Positions 36,305 to 47,000 of a stretch of DNA of 64,000 nucleotides are shown here, piece by piece. A model generated the notes under the pieces. That model ran no database searches. It saw only the letters and a list, made by a program, of their open reading frames with translations, and was not told where the DNA came from. The position numbers and the translations under genes are program-made. The DNA is from Flammeovirgaceae bacterium UBA6059 (GTDB lineage Bacteria > Bacteroidota > Bacteroidia > Cytophagales > Cyclobacteriaceae). The first letter of the stretch is position 1; each line of letters opens with the position of its first letter. The stretch lies in the NCBI GenBank assembly GCA_002435755.1, contig DIYH01000035.1, positions 124,001 through 188,000 of the forward strand, in the 5' to 3' direction.

Positions 36305-36547
36305 TTACAGCTTCACATTTTTTGGCATACTCAGTGGTGTTTGCAGCGCAGTAAGAAGTGACCTATCCAGTGAGGCACCCAGTCTTGTCTCGGTCATCTG
36401 CTGTTCTGCTATGGTACCTTTACTGCTATCGTTAACAACGCGATTCGCGAAGAAGGTCATACCGACCATAAGGTAAAACCCAAGCATTCTTAATTTCTCT
36501 CCTTTTTCAAAACCCTCTTGTACTAGTTGCTTCGTTTTTTTCATCAT
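36305..36547 (-). CDS. Small protein (80 aa), probable member of the box-controlled regulon
   Basis: No family is recognised. The protein begins with a basic, charged segment (KKTKQLVQEGFEKGEKLR), followed by one hydrophobic stretch (MLGFYLMVGMTFFANRVV) that could be a membrane helix, and a polar tail ending PLSMPKNVKL. Starts at 36547 or 36544 are equivalent. By itself the frame would be doubtful, but a half-operator (36649-36668) and a GATATTTG -7 box (36619-36612) of the same type that precedes the other small membrane protein genes of this region lie about 65 nt upstream on the same strand. That supports expression. Confidence 0.55.
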   Translation of the reverse strand: MMKKTKQLVQEGFEKGEKLRMLGFYLMVGMTFFANRVVNDSSKGTIAEQQMTETRLGASLDRSLLTALQTPLSMPKNVKL

Positions 36548-36611
36548 GGACTAGGTTTTCGATTTCACTTTCTTTGTTATAGAAGAGTATCTCTCTTGGT
36601 CTTTACTCGGA

Positions 36612-36668
36612 CAAATATCGTTTTGAAAGCAAGACCATTTCGTTTTTGTTGTTGACAATTAGTGGACA
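36612..36668 (-). promoter_or_regulatory. Site G: half-operator plus -7 box upstream of the 80-aa gene
   Basis: TTGTTGACAATTAGTGGACA (36649-36668) has GACA at positions 6-9 and 17-20, the same 11-bp direct repeat as the full sites further right. The -7-like GATATTTG follows on the minus strand (36619-36612), with the TTG 35 nt from the box edge; the other sites have 36. No second box is visible at the expected 42-bp distance on either side. Confidence 0.55.
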
Positions 36669-36703
36669 TGACCAGCTTTTTCAACTGCTTTAACTCAATC
36701 CTA

Positions 36704-39700
36704 CTAATCTACCTTTAAAAACTTGTGGCGCTCAACATGATTTTCAGAGCGAAGCAATAGAACGTACATTCCCACAGGAAGGCCGTTGACATTCAGCTTT
36801 GCCAGATCGAGACTATTAACCTCAGAACTCAATACAGTCCTACCTTCTAGATTGACTATTTCTATTAAGACGTTACCAGACTGCCATTCTGTCATTTCAA
36901 TATTCAGGTAGTCCCGCGTGGGTATTGGGTAGATTGTTGCTAATGGCTCTACTTCTTCGACTGACAAAGGAGTAGCCAATACCTCCACCTCTGCCGTGAT
37001 CGTCCATTCTTTGGTATGTCCGGCCAGTGAAGTTACTGTGAATGTCAAGGTATTCGAATAATCATTGGTGCTTACGCCATTGATTTGTTCCGTATCTCCA
37101 ATAGATGCAGTGGCACCTTCCGACAATTCGAAAATCGCGGCAAGGCCTTCCAACGACTGGCCCGGAGGGAACATGATATCCACTCGCTGGGCAGAAGGGT
37201 CAACAGTCACCTCAGCTTCAAGGTTGCTCAGGTTGAAAGTGATGATATCAGCTTGCACATGACGCACTAGGATTGTCCGGTTATCAGTATTACCCGCTTG
37301 AGATGTGATTACTAATTCCCTCGTTGATGAGAAATTCAAAGGTTGATCGTCGCTTTCGATCCTGGAACCATTCATAAAAGCTGTCGCCCCATCCGAAATC
37401 TCAAAGACAGGAGTCAAACTTGTCAAATCTGCGGTATCGGGCAGGAAGACATACAAAATACGATTAGCTACATCCCAGTCATATCCAGCATAGGGTTGGT
37501 CAGCGAATGAAAAATCAGTAAGCTCTGCCTGAACTTCGATAGCCTCGACCCTCCATTCGGATACGATATCATCTGTGGCCACCACTCTGAGGGTAAGCGG
37601 TGCATTGAAGTTGTTGGTCGTAACCCCTGAAATCTGCTCGGTTAATCCTCGGTACAATCTGGCACCACTGGAAGTAACGAATGTTGCAGTAACATCCGAT
37701 AAGTCAGTTCCAACTGGCACTTGTAGCGTAACCAGCCGCTGCTCAGGATCAATCCGTGTCATATGATCAACACCAACCAAGTTGTAAGCGAACAAATCAG
37801 TTGTGGTAGGTGAGAAGCTCATCGTCCAATCTTGGGCATGGCCATCAATGGCCACTACACTCATCCGAACAGTATCCTGAACCACGAAACTAGTTGGGTT
37901 CGAAATGGTGTCGTCATCAATCAGAAGGGACTTAGAAGTCTCCGAAATCTGAAATCTAAATTCGAGCTCGGAAACTTCCACATCATCCCTTACGAACACA
38001 TCAATGTGTCGCTTGTCACCGTTGATTGTTGTGGTGTAAAACTGTAGGTTAGGGAAATCCACGTTTACAATTGCGGGAGCGGTTGGCTGCACATCTAGCG
38101 TCCAGATGGACGTGTGACCTGCTTTAGAACGCACTTCAAGGATATACTTCTCCTTATCAAGGATCAGCGAATCACCACTTAGGTGATCCTTATCTTCTAT
38201 GATCAAATTGGCGCCCTCAGAAAGCTCAAAAGTGGTCACCATCACACTTCCGAAGACTTCCTGAGGTACATACGCCAATAATTGTCTATTCTCGGAATCG
38301 AGCTCGATGAGCTCAAAACTCTGGCCTAACGAGAAAGACAGTAAATTGTGATCCACTGGGAACACCTCAACCGTCCAGGTCTCTAGCTCCCCGATGGCTG
38401 AGGTGATACGATACCTCACTTCATCACTAAAATCATTATCCGATTCGCCACTTGTTTGTAGCCTGCTCCCTACTTGCACTGACGAGCCATCACTCACTTC
38501 ATAAGTGGCTACTAATGCCGATAGGTCTGTTCCTAGCGGAACAAACACGTCGATAGTCTTCAGAATATCATTGGTCTCGACTAACTGATCCTCAATGGCC
38601 GGAAATCTGTAATTATAAAATTCAGACCCTACCTCCAGTTCCACTGTCCATTCCTTGCTGTGACCAGCTGCTGAGACAATCAAATAGGTGATCCTTGAGC
38701 TAAAATTATGCTGTGTCACTCCCGAAACTTGTTCAATCCCATTGACAAAAGCTGTAGCTCCATCAGAGAGGACAAACTTCGGAGCAAATCGGCTGGAGGA
38801 CAACTCCTGCAGACTCGTCAGAAGTATACGTTGATTGGTCGCGCTTATACTTGAGTTAATCTCTAGGTTACTGAGCGTAAACTGCTCCACTTCTGCCCAG
38901 GTTTTTCGCGTAATAATATTCCAGTTCTCGCTTTTTCCTGCTTCGGAAACGATCGCTACTTCGACCGTATCAGTAAAGTTCAATACCGCAGCACCGCTTT
39001 CAAGAAGAGCTGAGTTGTATTCCAAGGTAGCGCCAGTGGACAAAGTGAAAACTGGTGTTAATGCAGCCAATGCAATTGTATCCGGGATATAAATGACCAC
39101 TTCCCGATCCTCGGTGTTTATGTCCGCATTGGTGTAGACGGTCTCATCAAAAGCAAATGAAGTGAAGACCGAAAAAGCCTCCTGTACGTTGATTGTCCAT
39201 ACCTGCTCGATATCATCAGTGGCTATAATGGTCATCTCAACAGGGATGTTGAAGTTATTTGTGGTCGTGCCTGACTCCTGAAGGATACCATCTTTGTAAA
39301 GTGTAGTACCCACTGGAATGTCGAACGTAGCAGCCAAAGAGGAAACATCAGTATCCGGAGCAACAAAGACGGTCACAATGTGATTGACCGGATCTATCTC
39401 AGTCGTAGCAAAGGGTAGGCTCTCGAAAGCAAATGAAAAGAAATCCGTTTCGGATATGCTTGTTTCGATTGTCCAGATCGTAGTATGGCCGTCGCGCGAT
39501 TGGATCACAGGTTGTACAGTACTAGACAGATTCAACGTCTCTCCGCTCAGTATATCATTTCCCGATAGGGTAACACCTGTAGTATGTGTCGACAACTCAA
39601 ACTCAGGTGTGAGTTGGGTGAGATCTGTACCTGCTGGTACAAATGCTCTAATGGTGCGGGTTTCTTCATCGATGAGGACAGTGCTGAATTCTGGCTCGAT

Positions 39701-40948
39701 CAGGCTAAATGAGGTAAAAGCTGGATCAGTACCGATCACGGTCACCGTCCATTCCCTTTTATGCCCAGCTTTAGAAACTATATCATAGGTGAGCGGGCTG
39801 CCAAAATCATGGGTAGAGGAACCGCTTGTCTGTTCGGCATCTGCTACAAAAGCTGTTGCTCCATCTGAGAGAATAAACACCGGTGATAGATTGGCCTCTG
39901 CTACTGACTTGGGTATATATATGGTAATCTCCCGTACATCTGAGTCGATGATCACCTCTTCGAAGGCTGGATAGACTGAAAAGCTTGTGATATCCGTACC
40001 AGAAGGGCTAACACTAACCTTCCAGGTTTTAGGCTCATCTATTTCAGAAATGATCGTATATTCTACTTCATTGGTAAAGTTATTGGCAGTGCTACCACTG
40101 GTTTGCGACTGGCTTGATATCTCCGCTCTCGCATTTTCCGATAGAGAGAACACAGCGGTCAGGTCAGTGATATCCTCCTCGTCTGGGATATCTAGCGCAA
40201 TGCTCTGATTAGGTGCATCAAATACCACATTGGTGCTTTCTAATCGATCAAAATCATACGCTGTAATCAATGCACCTGCCTTGACCACTTCCACTTGATA
40301 AGTGGTCGTATCCAGATCTGATGAAACTATCCCATACTCAACAGCAGATGAAAAGTCATTGGCTGTAACATCGCTTGTCTGAAGTACGTCATTTACTAGT
40401 GCAAGTGCTCCGTCCGAAAGGCTGAAGTTGCCTACAAGTGCTGTAAGGTCAGTTTCCTCCGGTACCGTTACAGTCACTTTGAGCGCAGAAAAATCTGTGT
40501 GTTGATAGATGAGATCTTTAAAGGAGAAGTCAAGTAGCATCGACTCACTATCGATATTGTTGACTAACAGAGGTTCGGTCAATGACCCAAAATCCCCATC
40601 GACGACAAACTGAAATTCATTGAGAAGATCAATGGTACCATTAGTAGGATCGTAGTACTGAAAGGTGACGTCCTCACCAGCCGTACCATAGACCAACATG
40701 CTGTAGAAGTAGCGATCGAGTGCATCGATATAGCTCAGTTGAGTGGTGACACCTCTAGCTTCACTACCAACGAATGCCGCTAGCTGCATATCATCCACAT
40801 CGCGAACCTCCGTGTGATCAATGACGATTACACCCGTAACGGTCATAGAATGCTCAAACTCAGAAGGATTCACGTCCCAATTAGGAGCTTGTGCCACGGC
40901 CAAGTGCGCACAAGCAAGTAGCAATAGGTGAAATATTATTTTTTTCAT
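36704..40948 (-). CDS. Giant repeat protein with 13 DUF5018-like beta domains and T9SS sorting domain
   Basis: Read from ATG 40948 (1414 aa), it starts with a signal peptide ending AHLAVAQ. A module of about 100 aa (NWDVNPSEFEHSMTVTG, VAAFVGSEARG type) also occurs near the C-terminus of the neighbouring giant protein. Then come 13 tandem domains of about 92 aa resembling DUF5018, each with a VPxxTDLxxLxxxFxLSxGA core, a QxSGxTxNxF turn and a final GHxxxWTVxV strand. Repeats 2-7 and 8-13 look like two copies of one six-domain block. The last 80 residues (IYPIPTRDYLNIEM to HKFLKVD) are a Por/T9SS type A sorting domain. It is probably a long, rod-like surface or adhesin stalk. It lies 67 nt after the giant LamG protein and is probably co-transcribed with it. 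Confidence 0.85.
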   Translation of the reverse strand: MKKIIFHLLLLACAHLAVAQAPNWDVNPSEFEHSMTVTGVIVIDHTEVRDVDDMQLAAFVGSEARGVTTQLSYIDALDRYFYSMLVYGTAGEDVTFQYYDPTNGTIDLLNEFQFVVDGDFGSLTEPLLVNNIDSESMLLDFSFKDLIYQHTDFSALKVTVTVPEETDLTALVGNFSLSDGALALVNDVLQTSDVTANDFSSAVEYGIVSSDLDTTTYQVEVVKAGALITAYDFDRLESTNVVFDAPNQSIALDIPDEEDITDLTAVFSLSENARAEISSQSQTSGSTANNFTNEVEYTIISEIDEPKTWKVSVSPSGTDITSFSVYPAFEEVIIDSDVREITIYIPKSVAEANLSPVFILSDGATAFVADAEQTSGSSTHDFGSPLTYDIVSKAGHKREWTVTVIGTDPAFTSFSLIEPEFSTVLIDEETRTIRAFVPAGTDLTQLTPEFELSTHTTGVTLSGNDILSGETLNLSSTVQPVIQSRDGHTTIWTIETSISETDFFSFAFESLPFATTEIDPVNHIVTVFVAPDTDVSSLAATFDIPVGTTLYKDGILQESGTTTNNFNIPVEMTIIATDDIEQVWTINVQEAFSVFTSFAFDETVYTNADINTEDREVVIYIPDTIALAALTPVFTLSTGATLEYNSALLESGAAVLNFTDTVEVAIVSEAGKSENWNIITRKTWAEVEQFTLSNLEINSSISATNQRILLTSLQELSSSRFAPKFVLSDGATAFVNGIEQVSGVTQHNFSSRITYLIVSAAGHSKEWTVELEVGSEFYNYRFPAIEDQLVETNDILKTIDVFVPLGTDLSALVATYEVSDGSSVQVGSRLQTSGESDNDFSDEVRYRITSAIGELETWTVEVFPVDHNLLSFSLGQSFELIELDSENRQLLAYVPQEVFGSVMVTTFELSEGANLIIEDKDHLSGDSLILDKEKYILEVRSKAGHTSIWTLDVQPTAPAIVNVDFPNLQFYTTTINGDKRHIDVFVRDDVEVSELEFRFQISETSKSLLIDDDTISNPTSFVVQDTVRMSVVAIDGHAQDWTMSFSPTTTDLFAYNLVGVDHMTRIDPEQRLVTLQVPVGTDLSDVTATFVTSSGARLYRGLTEQISGVTTNNFNAPLTLRVVATDDIVSEWRVEAIEVQAELTDFSFADQPYAGYDWDVANRILYVFLPDTADLTSLTPVFEISDGATAFMNGSRIESDDQPLNFSSTRELVITSQAGNTDNRTILVRHVQADIITFNLSNLEAEVTVDPSAQRVDIMFPPGQSLEGLAAIFELSEGATASIGDTEQINGVSTNDYSNTLTFTVTSLAGHTKEWTITAEVEVLATPLSVEEVEPLATIYPIPTRDYLNIEMTEWQSGNVLIEIVNLEGRTVLSSEVNSLDLAKLNVNGLPVGMYVLLLRSENHVERHKFLKVD

Positions 40949-40976
40949 GGTGACTATTGTTTTAGGCATAAAGGCT

Positions 40977-41005
40977 GGCGGGAGGGGCTTCTCCTACCTC
41001 CTGCC
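40977..41005 (-). repeat. Intercistronic hairpin between the two giant genes
   Basis: GGCGGGAGG (40977-40985) and CCTCCTGCC (40997-41005) can pair over 9 positions with one mismatch and an 11-nt loop. No U-run follows on the minus strand, so it may be a processing or attenuation structure in a shared transcript and not an efficient terminator. Confidence 0.45.
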
Positions 41006-41015
41006 AAGCAACCAG

Positions 41016-44000
41016 CTATAGTTTTATAATCTTGATGGTTCTGACGATCTCTCCCGCTTGCAGCTTGAGCATGTAGACTCCCGCGTCTAAGCCGTAGATG
41101 CTTGGATGCGTGATATCGACTCGCCCTATACCATCACTTTTGTATTGTTCATTGAAGAGCACTCTGCCAGACAAGTCGAGCATGTAGACGTTGATCTCCG
41201 TACCCAGCTCAAATCCGTGTGTGAAAGACAGATTCGTTCTGAATGGATTTGGATAGACTGTAGGCTCTACTTCAAGCTCCTGTGCGCCCAAGGCGACACC
41301 TCCAACATTAATGAAGTAGGCCTCTTCAGCTCGTCCCACAATGGCGCTTGCTACAAAGTCGAGGGTATTGTTTGCTTCTATGATAAACTCACCCTCAGCA
41401 TTATACAGTTCGAAGGTCAACTCTTCAGCAGTCTCACCGAAGGCTGAGAGGAAGTAGGTAGGTACTTCATCAACCATCACCGGAGTGATTGCGCCTCTTA
41501 CCTCTCCATTGTGATAAGCTACTAGCACTTCGTTACCCTCTAGTATTTCAGCTTCATCTTTTATTTGAGCAATGATGCTCATGTCTGCCTCATAATCTCG
41601 GACATTAGCCTTCAGGTGGCTTGGCACTGCTGCCAGACCGGCCATGGCGCTCATGTCCACTCTACCTGTAGCAATCGAGCTAAATGCTGGATAGATCAAA
41701 CTGCCTGCTGATTGTACATTGAGCACATAGCCTACATTAGGCTGCATGTTGGTCAGTGATCCGATCCAGCCAATACCATCCACATATTGTGCGAATGCTC
41801 CTTGTGTCTTGATCAGGTCGCCAGACTCAGGTTGCATGTAGGCGAGCGCCTCTTCGACTGACATAGCCAGCTGTGGTACAAACCCGATATGGTTCCATCC
41901 TGCGGCTATCGCAATAGACGTATTGGTAGGATCGTAAGGCTCACCGCGCAACTCCAATGTTTGAGCAAATGGAGAATACACTTTATATCCTGAGGCAGGA
42001 TCTACATCGATATCACTGGCAGCACCGCTTGTGGTAATCCATCCAAACTCAGCATCATACTTGGCACTGACTATATCATTCTTCACCACCAACTGATCGG
42101 CCATAACGCCTTCGAAAATCGTCGCAATGTCGTTTTCATTAGCCTCAAGGTTAACCGAGATCCAATTCCAGCCCTCAGCCAGCAACACTTCACTGATGAT
42201 TGCTGGAGACGTCTCTATACGTACAGGAGCTAATGGCGATCCTTCGATACTTGATCTTGTGAATACCATGTCATAAGGGCTCACATCGCCATAGACATTG
42301 CCGGTACTGGCATCCCATACCCTAAACTCAAGGTCATCGCCAGTGTCGCCATACACGGTCAGCGCTAGCAAGTAGTCGCTGATACCTTCTTCATAATATA
42401 AGTTACCTACACCTCTGCACTGCCCATCGACAAATACCGCAACGATATCCCTGGTATCGGTAGAAACCACACTCTCTATCCATAGCGAACCAAAGATGCT
42501 CATGCTGTGCTCAAACAGGCTTGGATCAACAAACCAGTCGGGCTTGTCCGCTAGGATAGTAACAGACAGGTCTAACGACTCATCGTATCCGAAATCGGAA
42601 GACAAGGCAATACTACGCTCGTAGGTACCTATATTGAGGCCATCATTGATGTAGAAGGTGATTTCCCGGGTCTCGTCCGGGCCGATCACGCCAATATCCT
42701 CACTGGCTGTTAACCACACTGGTATATTTTCTAGCGAGAATGGCTGGCTCAATCCGCTTCTATTCACGATAGTGGCGGTGAAACTGAAATCTGAATTATC
42801 GTCGAGCTCAAGTGAATAAGTAGACTCTTGCCAGATCACAGGATTACGATCCAGGTAGGCATGCCATATCACTGGAGATAACATTCGGTTTCCGAAAAGA
42901 TCCTGCACGTTCTCTACAGCAATCTCAATCATCTGTCCTTCGATTCTATTCTCATCAATGTTGAGGCTAAGCACTATGCCGTCGCTGCTTACCGCATAGC
43001 TAAATGGTATATCCTGTACTGGTCGTGCATCCTTGATGGTGGGTACCTCTTCAGTCAAAGTGGCGTCACCTTCGATAACAGCTTCATGGTTACTGAGTGC
43101 ACTCTGATCTGCCATATTCGACTTTAGCAGATCCACTCCACCTACGTTTTCATAAGCTTCGAAAGGATAGTATGCCATCAAGCCCATTTCATTGCCCTGA
43201 AGTTTGGCATGTCGATAGGCATCCATGATGTCAATGGTCCTGACAGCATTCCAGATACGAACTTCATCCAGGCTACCTGTGAAATAGTTGTCAAAACTCG
43301 TAGTGATAGGATCCTCTTCGGTAGCCTGAGCACCTAGCCAAATGTTGGCACCCGCTAATCCGCCAAGATCGGTAGCGATCCCTTGATTCTGCAGTTCGCC
43401 ATCGATGTAAGTCTTCACAAGACTTCTTCTATCAACAGTCATGGCGAAGTGGTGCCATGTATCGTCCAATACGTTCTGCTCTGTGGCAAGGAACACCTCC
43501 TGATCACTCTTCACTTTAATATTACCAGTGGCTGCTTCTGCGTAGATCTCTACTTTTAGACTTGGATCGGCATAGCCGAATCCACTGGATAAGAAGGTAG
43601 CATCACCTGTCTGGGCTCCACCTTTAAACCAAAACTCGATGGTCATATCTGCCATGGGGTCGATGACAACCAGCTGGCTATTCAACTCCAGGTAGTCGTC
43701 ACCATCAAAGGCCATAGCATATCCACCAGGCTCAATGGCCCAGGTAGCGTCGAAAGTCATATGACGACCAGCCGCTCTGTCTAATGCACCGGTACCGAAT
43801 GCCTCGTCCATTGGCCAGTAGCCATACAGACCAAACTCATTGCCCGTTAGGGTCACAGACATTTGGGATACCACCTCGCCGAAAGTGAGCGTGCGCTCCC
43901 ATATCCTCAGCTCATGTACCTGGCTCGCCAAGTGGTCAGTCTGACCACTGCCGCTACCTATATAGAAAGTCTCGGTAGGCTGTGAGTTGAAGGTAGCACT

Positions 44001-47000
44001 ATGGTTGAGCAATGTCTGGTCATCTATGTATACTGTTGCATGCTCAGCCTCGGCATCATAGACAAACGCCCAGTGGTGCCATGCATCCTCAGGATAGACT
44101 ATGCTATAGGAACTTAGCGGATCGACATCAAGCGTTGTATTGCCTAAGGTGTAGGTCACGGAACCATCGGCAGCAAAGGCCACTTCGACTTTGTCCGTAC
44201 CTGACCCCTTTGAAACGACCGCTCCTTCAGTACCAATACCTCGCTTCAACCAAAACTCGATGGTGAAGGACTTGTCATTTAATGACACACCAGGCACTTC
44301 TGCTTTGTCATCAATACCGTCAAAAGCGATACTGGCATTGTGAGAGACTTCATAGGCGTTGAGTACACCTCGTACACTGATGTTGTGGTCTTTGACTAGT
44401 CCTCCTTCGATATCTTCATTGAAGAGGATAGAGATGTCATCTCCGATGGAGAGTATGCCATCCGCAGGCTCTGGGGAGCCGAATGCTACAGGTGTAGACC
44501 GGTCTATCGTGCCCGTGATGTACTCCGTAGCAGTAACCGATCCATCGATACATTTAGCCCGGGCTCTTACTTGGTATTCCCTATCGGTCAATGCTTCAAT
44601 GTCCCAAACAAAGCTCTCTGTGGCATTCTCAAGTATGGCCTTATTGCCGGTGTAGTTGATGTAGGCATCAGAGTGCTCATCCTTGAAGTAAGTCATTTCA
44701 GTAATCGGATCACCACTCAATGTCTTGTATTGGAAGTCGATACTCTCTAGTGTGGACAGGTTGATATTGTATCCACCGAGCGTGACAGTGGCCTGGTCAT
44801 TATCATAATAGTTGAGTACAAAGTTCTCATTGATATTCTCGATAGTAACATCAGAGCATGCTGGCAAGAATCTCGCCGATACGTATACCGTATCCGCAAT
44901 CTCGGCTTGAGAAGACTCAGCGTTGAACTGGCACAGTGAGTGGAAGATGATACCAATGCTATCGTACTCCAATACACCGGATGCACCTTTAGAGATTGTT
45001 AGCGTCTTCTCGATGGTCTCGAAAGCAGGTACAAGGAACGAACGCTCTGCCGTTAATCCGTCAATCAATACTACAGCACCATCTGGGTTTGTAGTCTCAT
45101 CGATCGATATCTCATACCACAGATCAGAGTTAGACTCACTCTCATTACCTAATGACAGTGTGAATACTGCAGCTTCATCCTCAGGTACGTTGGACTGAAT
45201 AGCCGGAGTAGCGCTGATCACTGGTGCCTCACGCTTCAACGTAGCAGTATGCAGTTTTTCCAGGCCTGTCCCGGAAGAGTTAACAACGAAGGTCGCATAC
45301 TCCTCAGGCTCCCAAGGACATCTTGTCTGACCACCGCGGACGCTAAATATTGGACTACCTATGGAGAAGCCTCCAACCTTGCGGTCCACTAATCTATCTG
45401 CTTCATTAATGGTACTTCCCATCATGATACCCATGTCCACCATCTCATAGATCCAAACCGCCGTGTTGATACCGAAGGCAATAGATCCAGCAATGGCATT
45501 TGTCTTGGCAGCTTTACCAAGCGTTTTTTCAAGGACAATTGGGGTGATACCATATGCACTGATCAAGCCAATAGAGGTTATGCGACTGTCACCTATACCG
45601 GTGTTCAATGCACTTAAAAAATCTCCCTTAGCAGGAATCACATCAACAAAATCATCACGATTGAAGTATTGGATGCCTTCCGCTTTTTTGATATCAATCG
45701 TATAGTAGTCTCCTTCGTCACGCTCGTCAATGACATAGCCGAACTTCACACTATTGCTCTCAGCATTCACCTCACCTGTGGTTGCCCCTACAGAAATATG
45801 TGAGTTCGTACTGACAGTTATACCTTTATTATTGGCCAACCCACCAAACTCTCCATTGAAAAATATATTAAGTGTGCGATCCGATTCCCAATTGAATTCT
45901 GCTGAGAAATTCTCTTCTATCTCGGCAGTATAAGCACCTCCAGAACCGTCAATAGAGATATTCTGCACAGTCTGCGCATTCACCTTCTCAGCCTCGTTGG
46001 TCGCGATGACAGTAAGCCAGCTGGTAATCTGACGGTTGTACCAGTCAATAGAGTCGTTTTCCGCACCTGCCGTCGGAGTGAAAGTGTAAGAAGCATCTCC
46101 TACTGCTGACGCACCATCATACAAGTACTCATCGAGTGATGTATGGTCATTGGACATGCCATAACAGAAATGGTCAGCGTCTAGATTAGAAGTATAATTA
46201 GGTAGTTGGAATAACGTATTTCTTTGGATGATCAAGTCAGGGATCAATTCCTCGAGGATCTGACGCTGAGAATAGATAAAGAAGGTTTCTAAACCGCTTT
46301 CGCTTGCAGAAAAACCTGAAGAAACTGCCATGACCCACTCACCTGTTCCTATATAGGGTAGGCCAAGTGCATCGGCATTGGTTTTTTTCATGACCTCCAG
46401 CGTCTTAGTCTCATTAATGAGATAGTTCTCTGAGTTACCGACATAGATATCGGCAATCGACCCAACATCTTCAGGATCTGAGCTCGTCTCGATGCGCTCG
46501 TTGAAAGTGACCGTAGTGGTGAATCCACCTTTGTAGTCTGTTGATTTCACGATAGAGAGACCTGCCCCGCCTGTATCGATGATCTCTGTTCTGACCACTG
46601 GCCCGGCCAATCCACCTCCGGCTTCTACAAACATTCCCTTTCGGAATTCAGTGGCCAATCCGAGATCGCTAAACTGCGTCATGCTCCAGGTTTCGCCTTT
46701 GGTAAATGAAGAACCAGCTTCGACAAATGCATAACTATTTGATCCCGGAGGGTCTCTCAACACAAAGTCTACTTGTGCTGGCGCTTGTGTGATAAAGTCA
46801 GTGCCTAGTAGTGGGAGTGCACCAAGGACATAACCTCTGAAAGGATCGCCCGCTCTCCAGGTCACTCCCAAGCCTTCTACAGTCGCTTCTACTTCGAATG
46901 TTTTAGTAAAACTGTTGTCACCATCTTCAGTGAAATTAGGCGTACCCGCCTGGAATGTATGTGTGTATTGACCATTGGCATCCGTGGTTACTGTTTCTCC

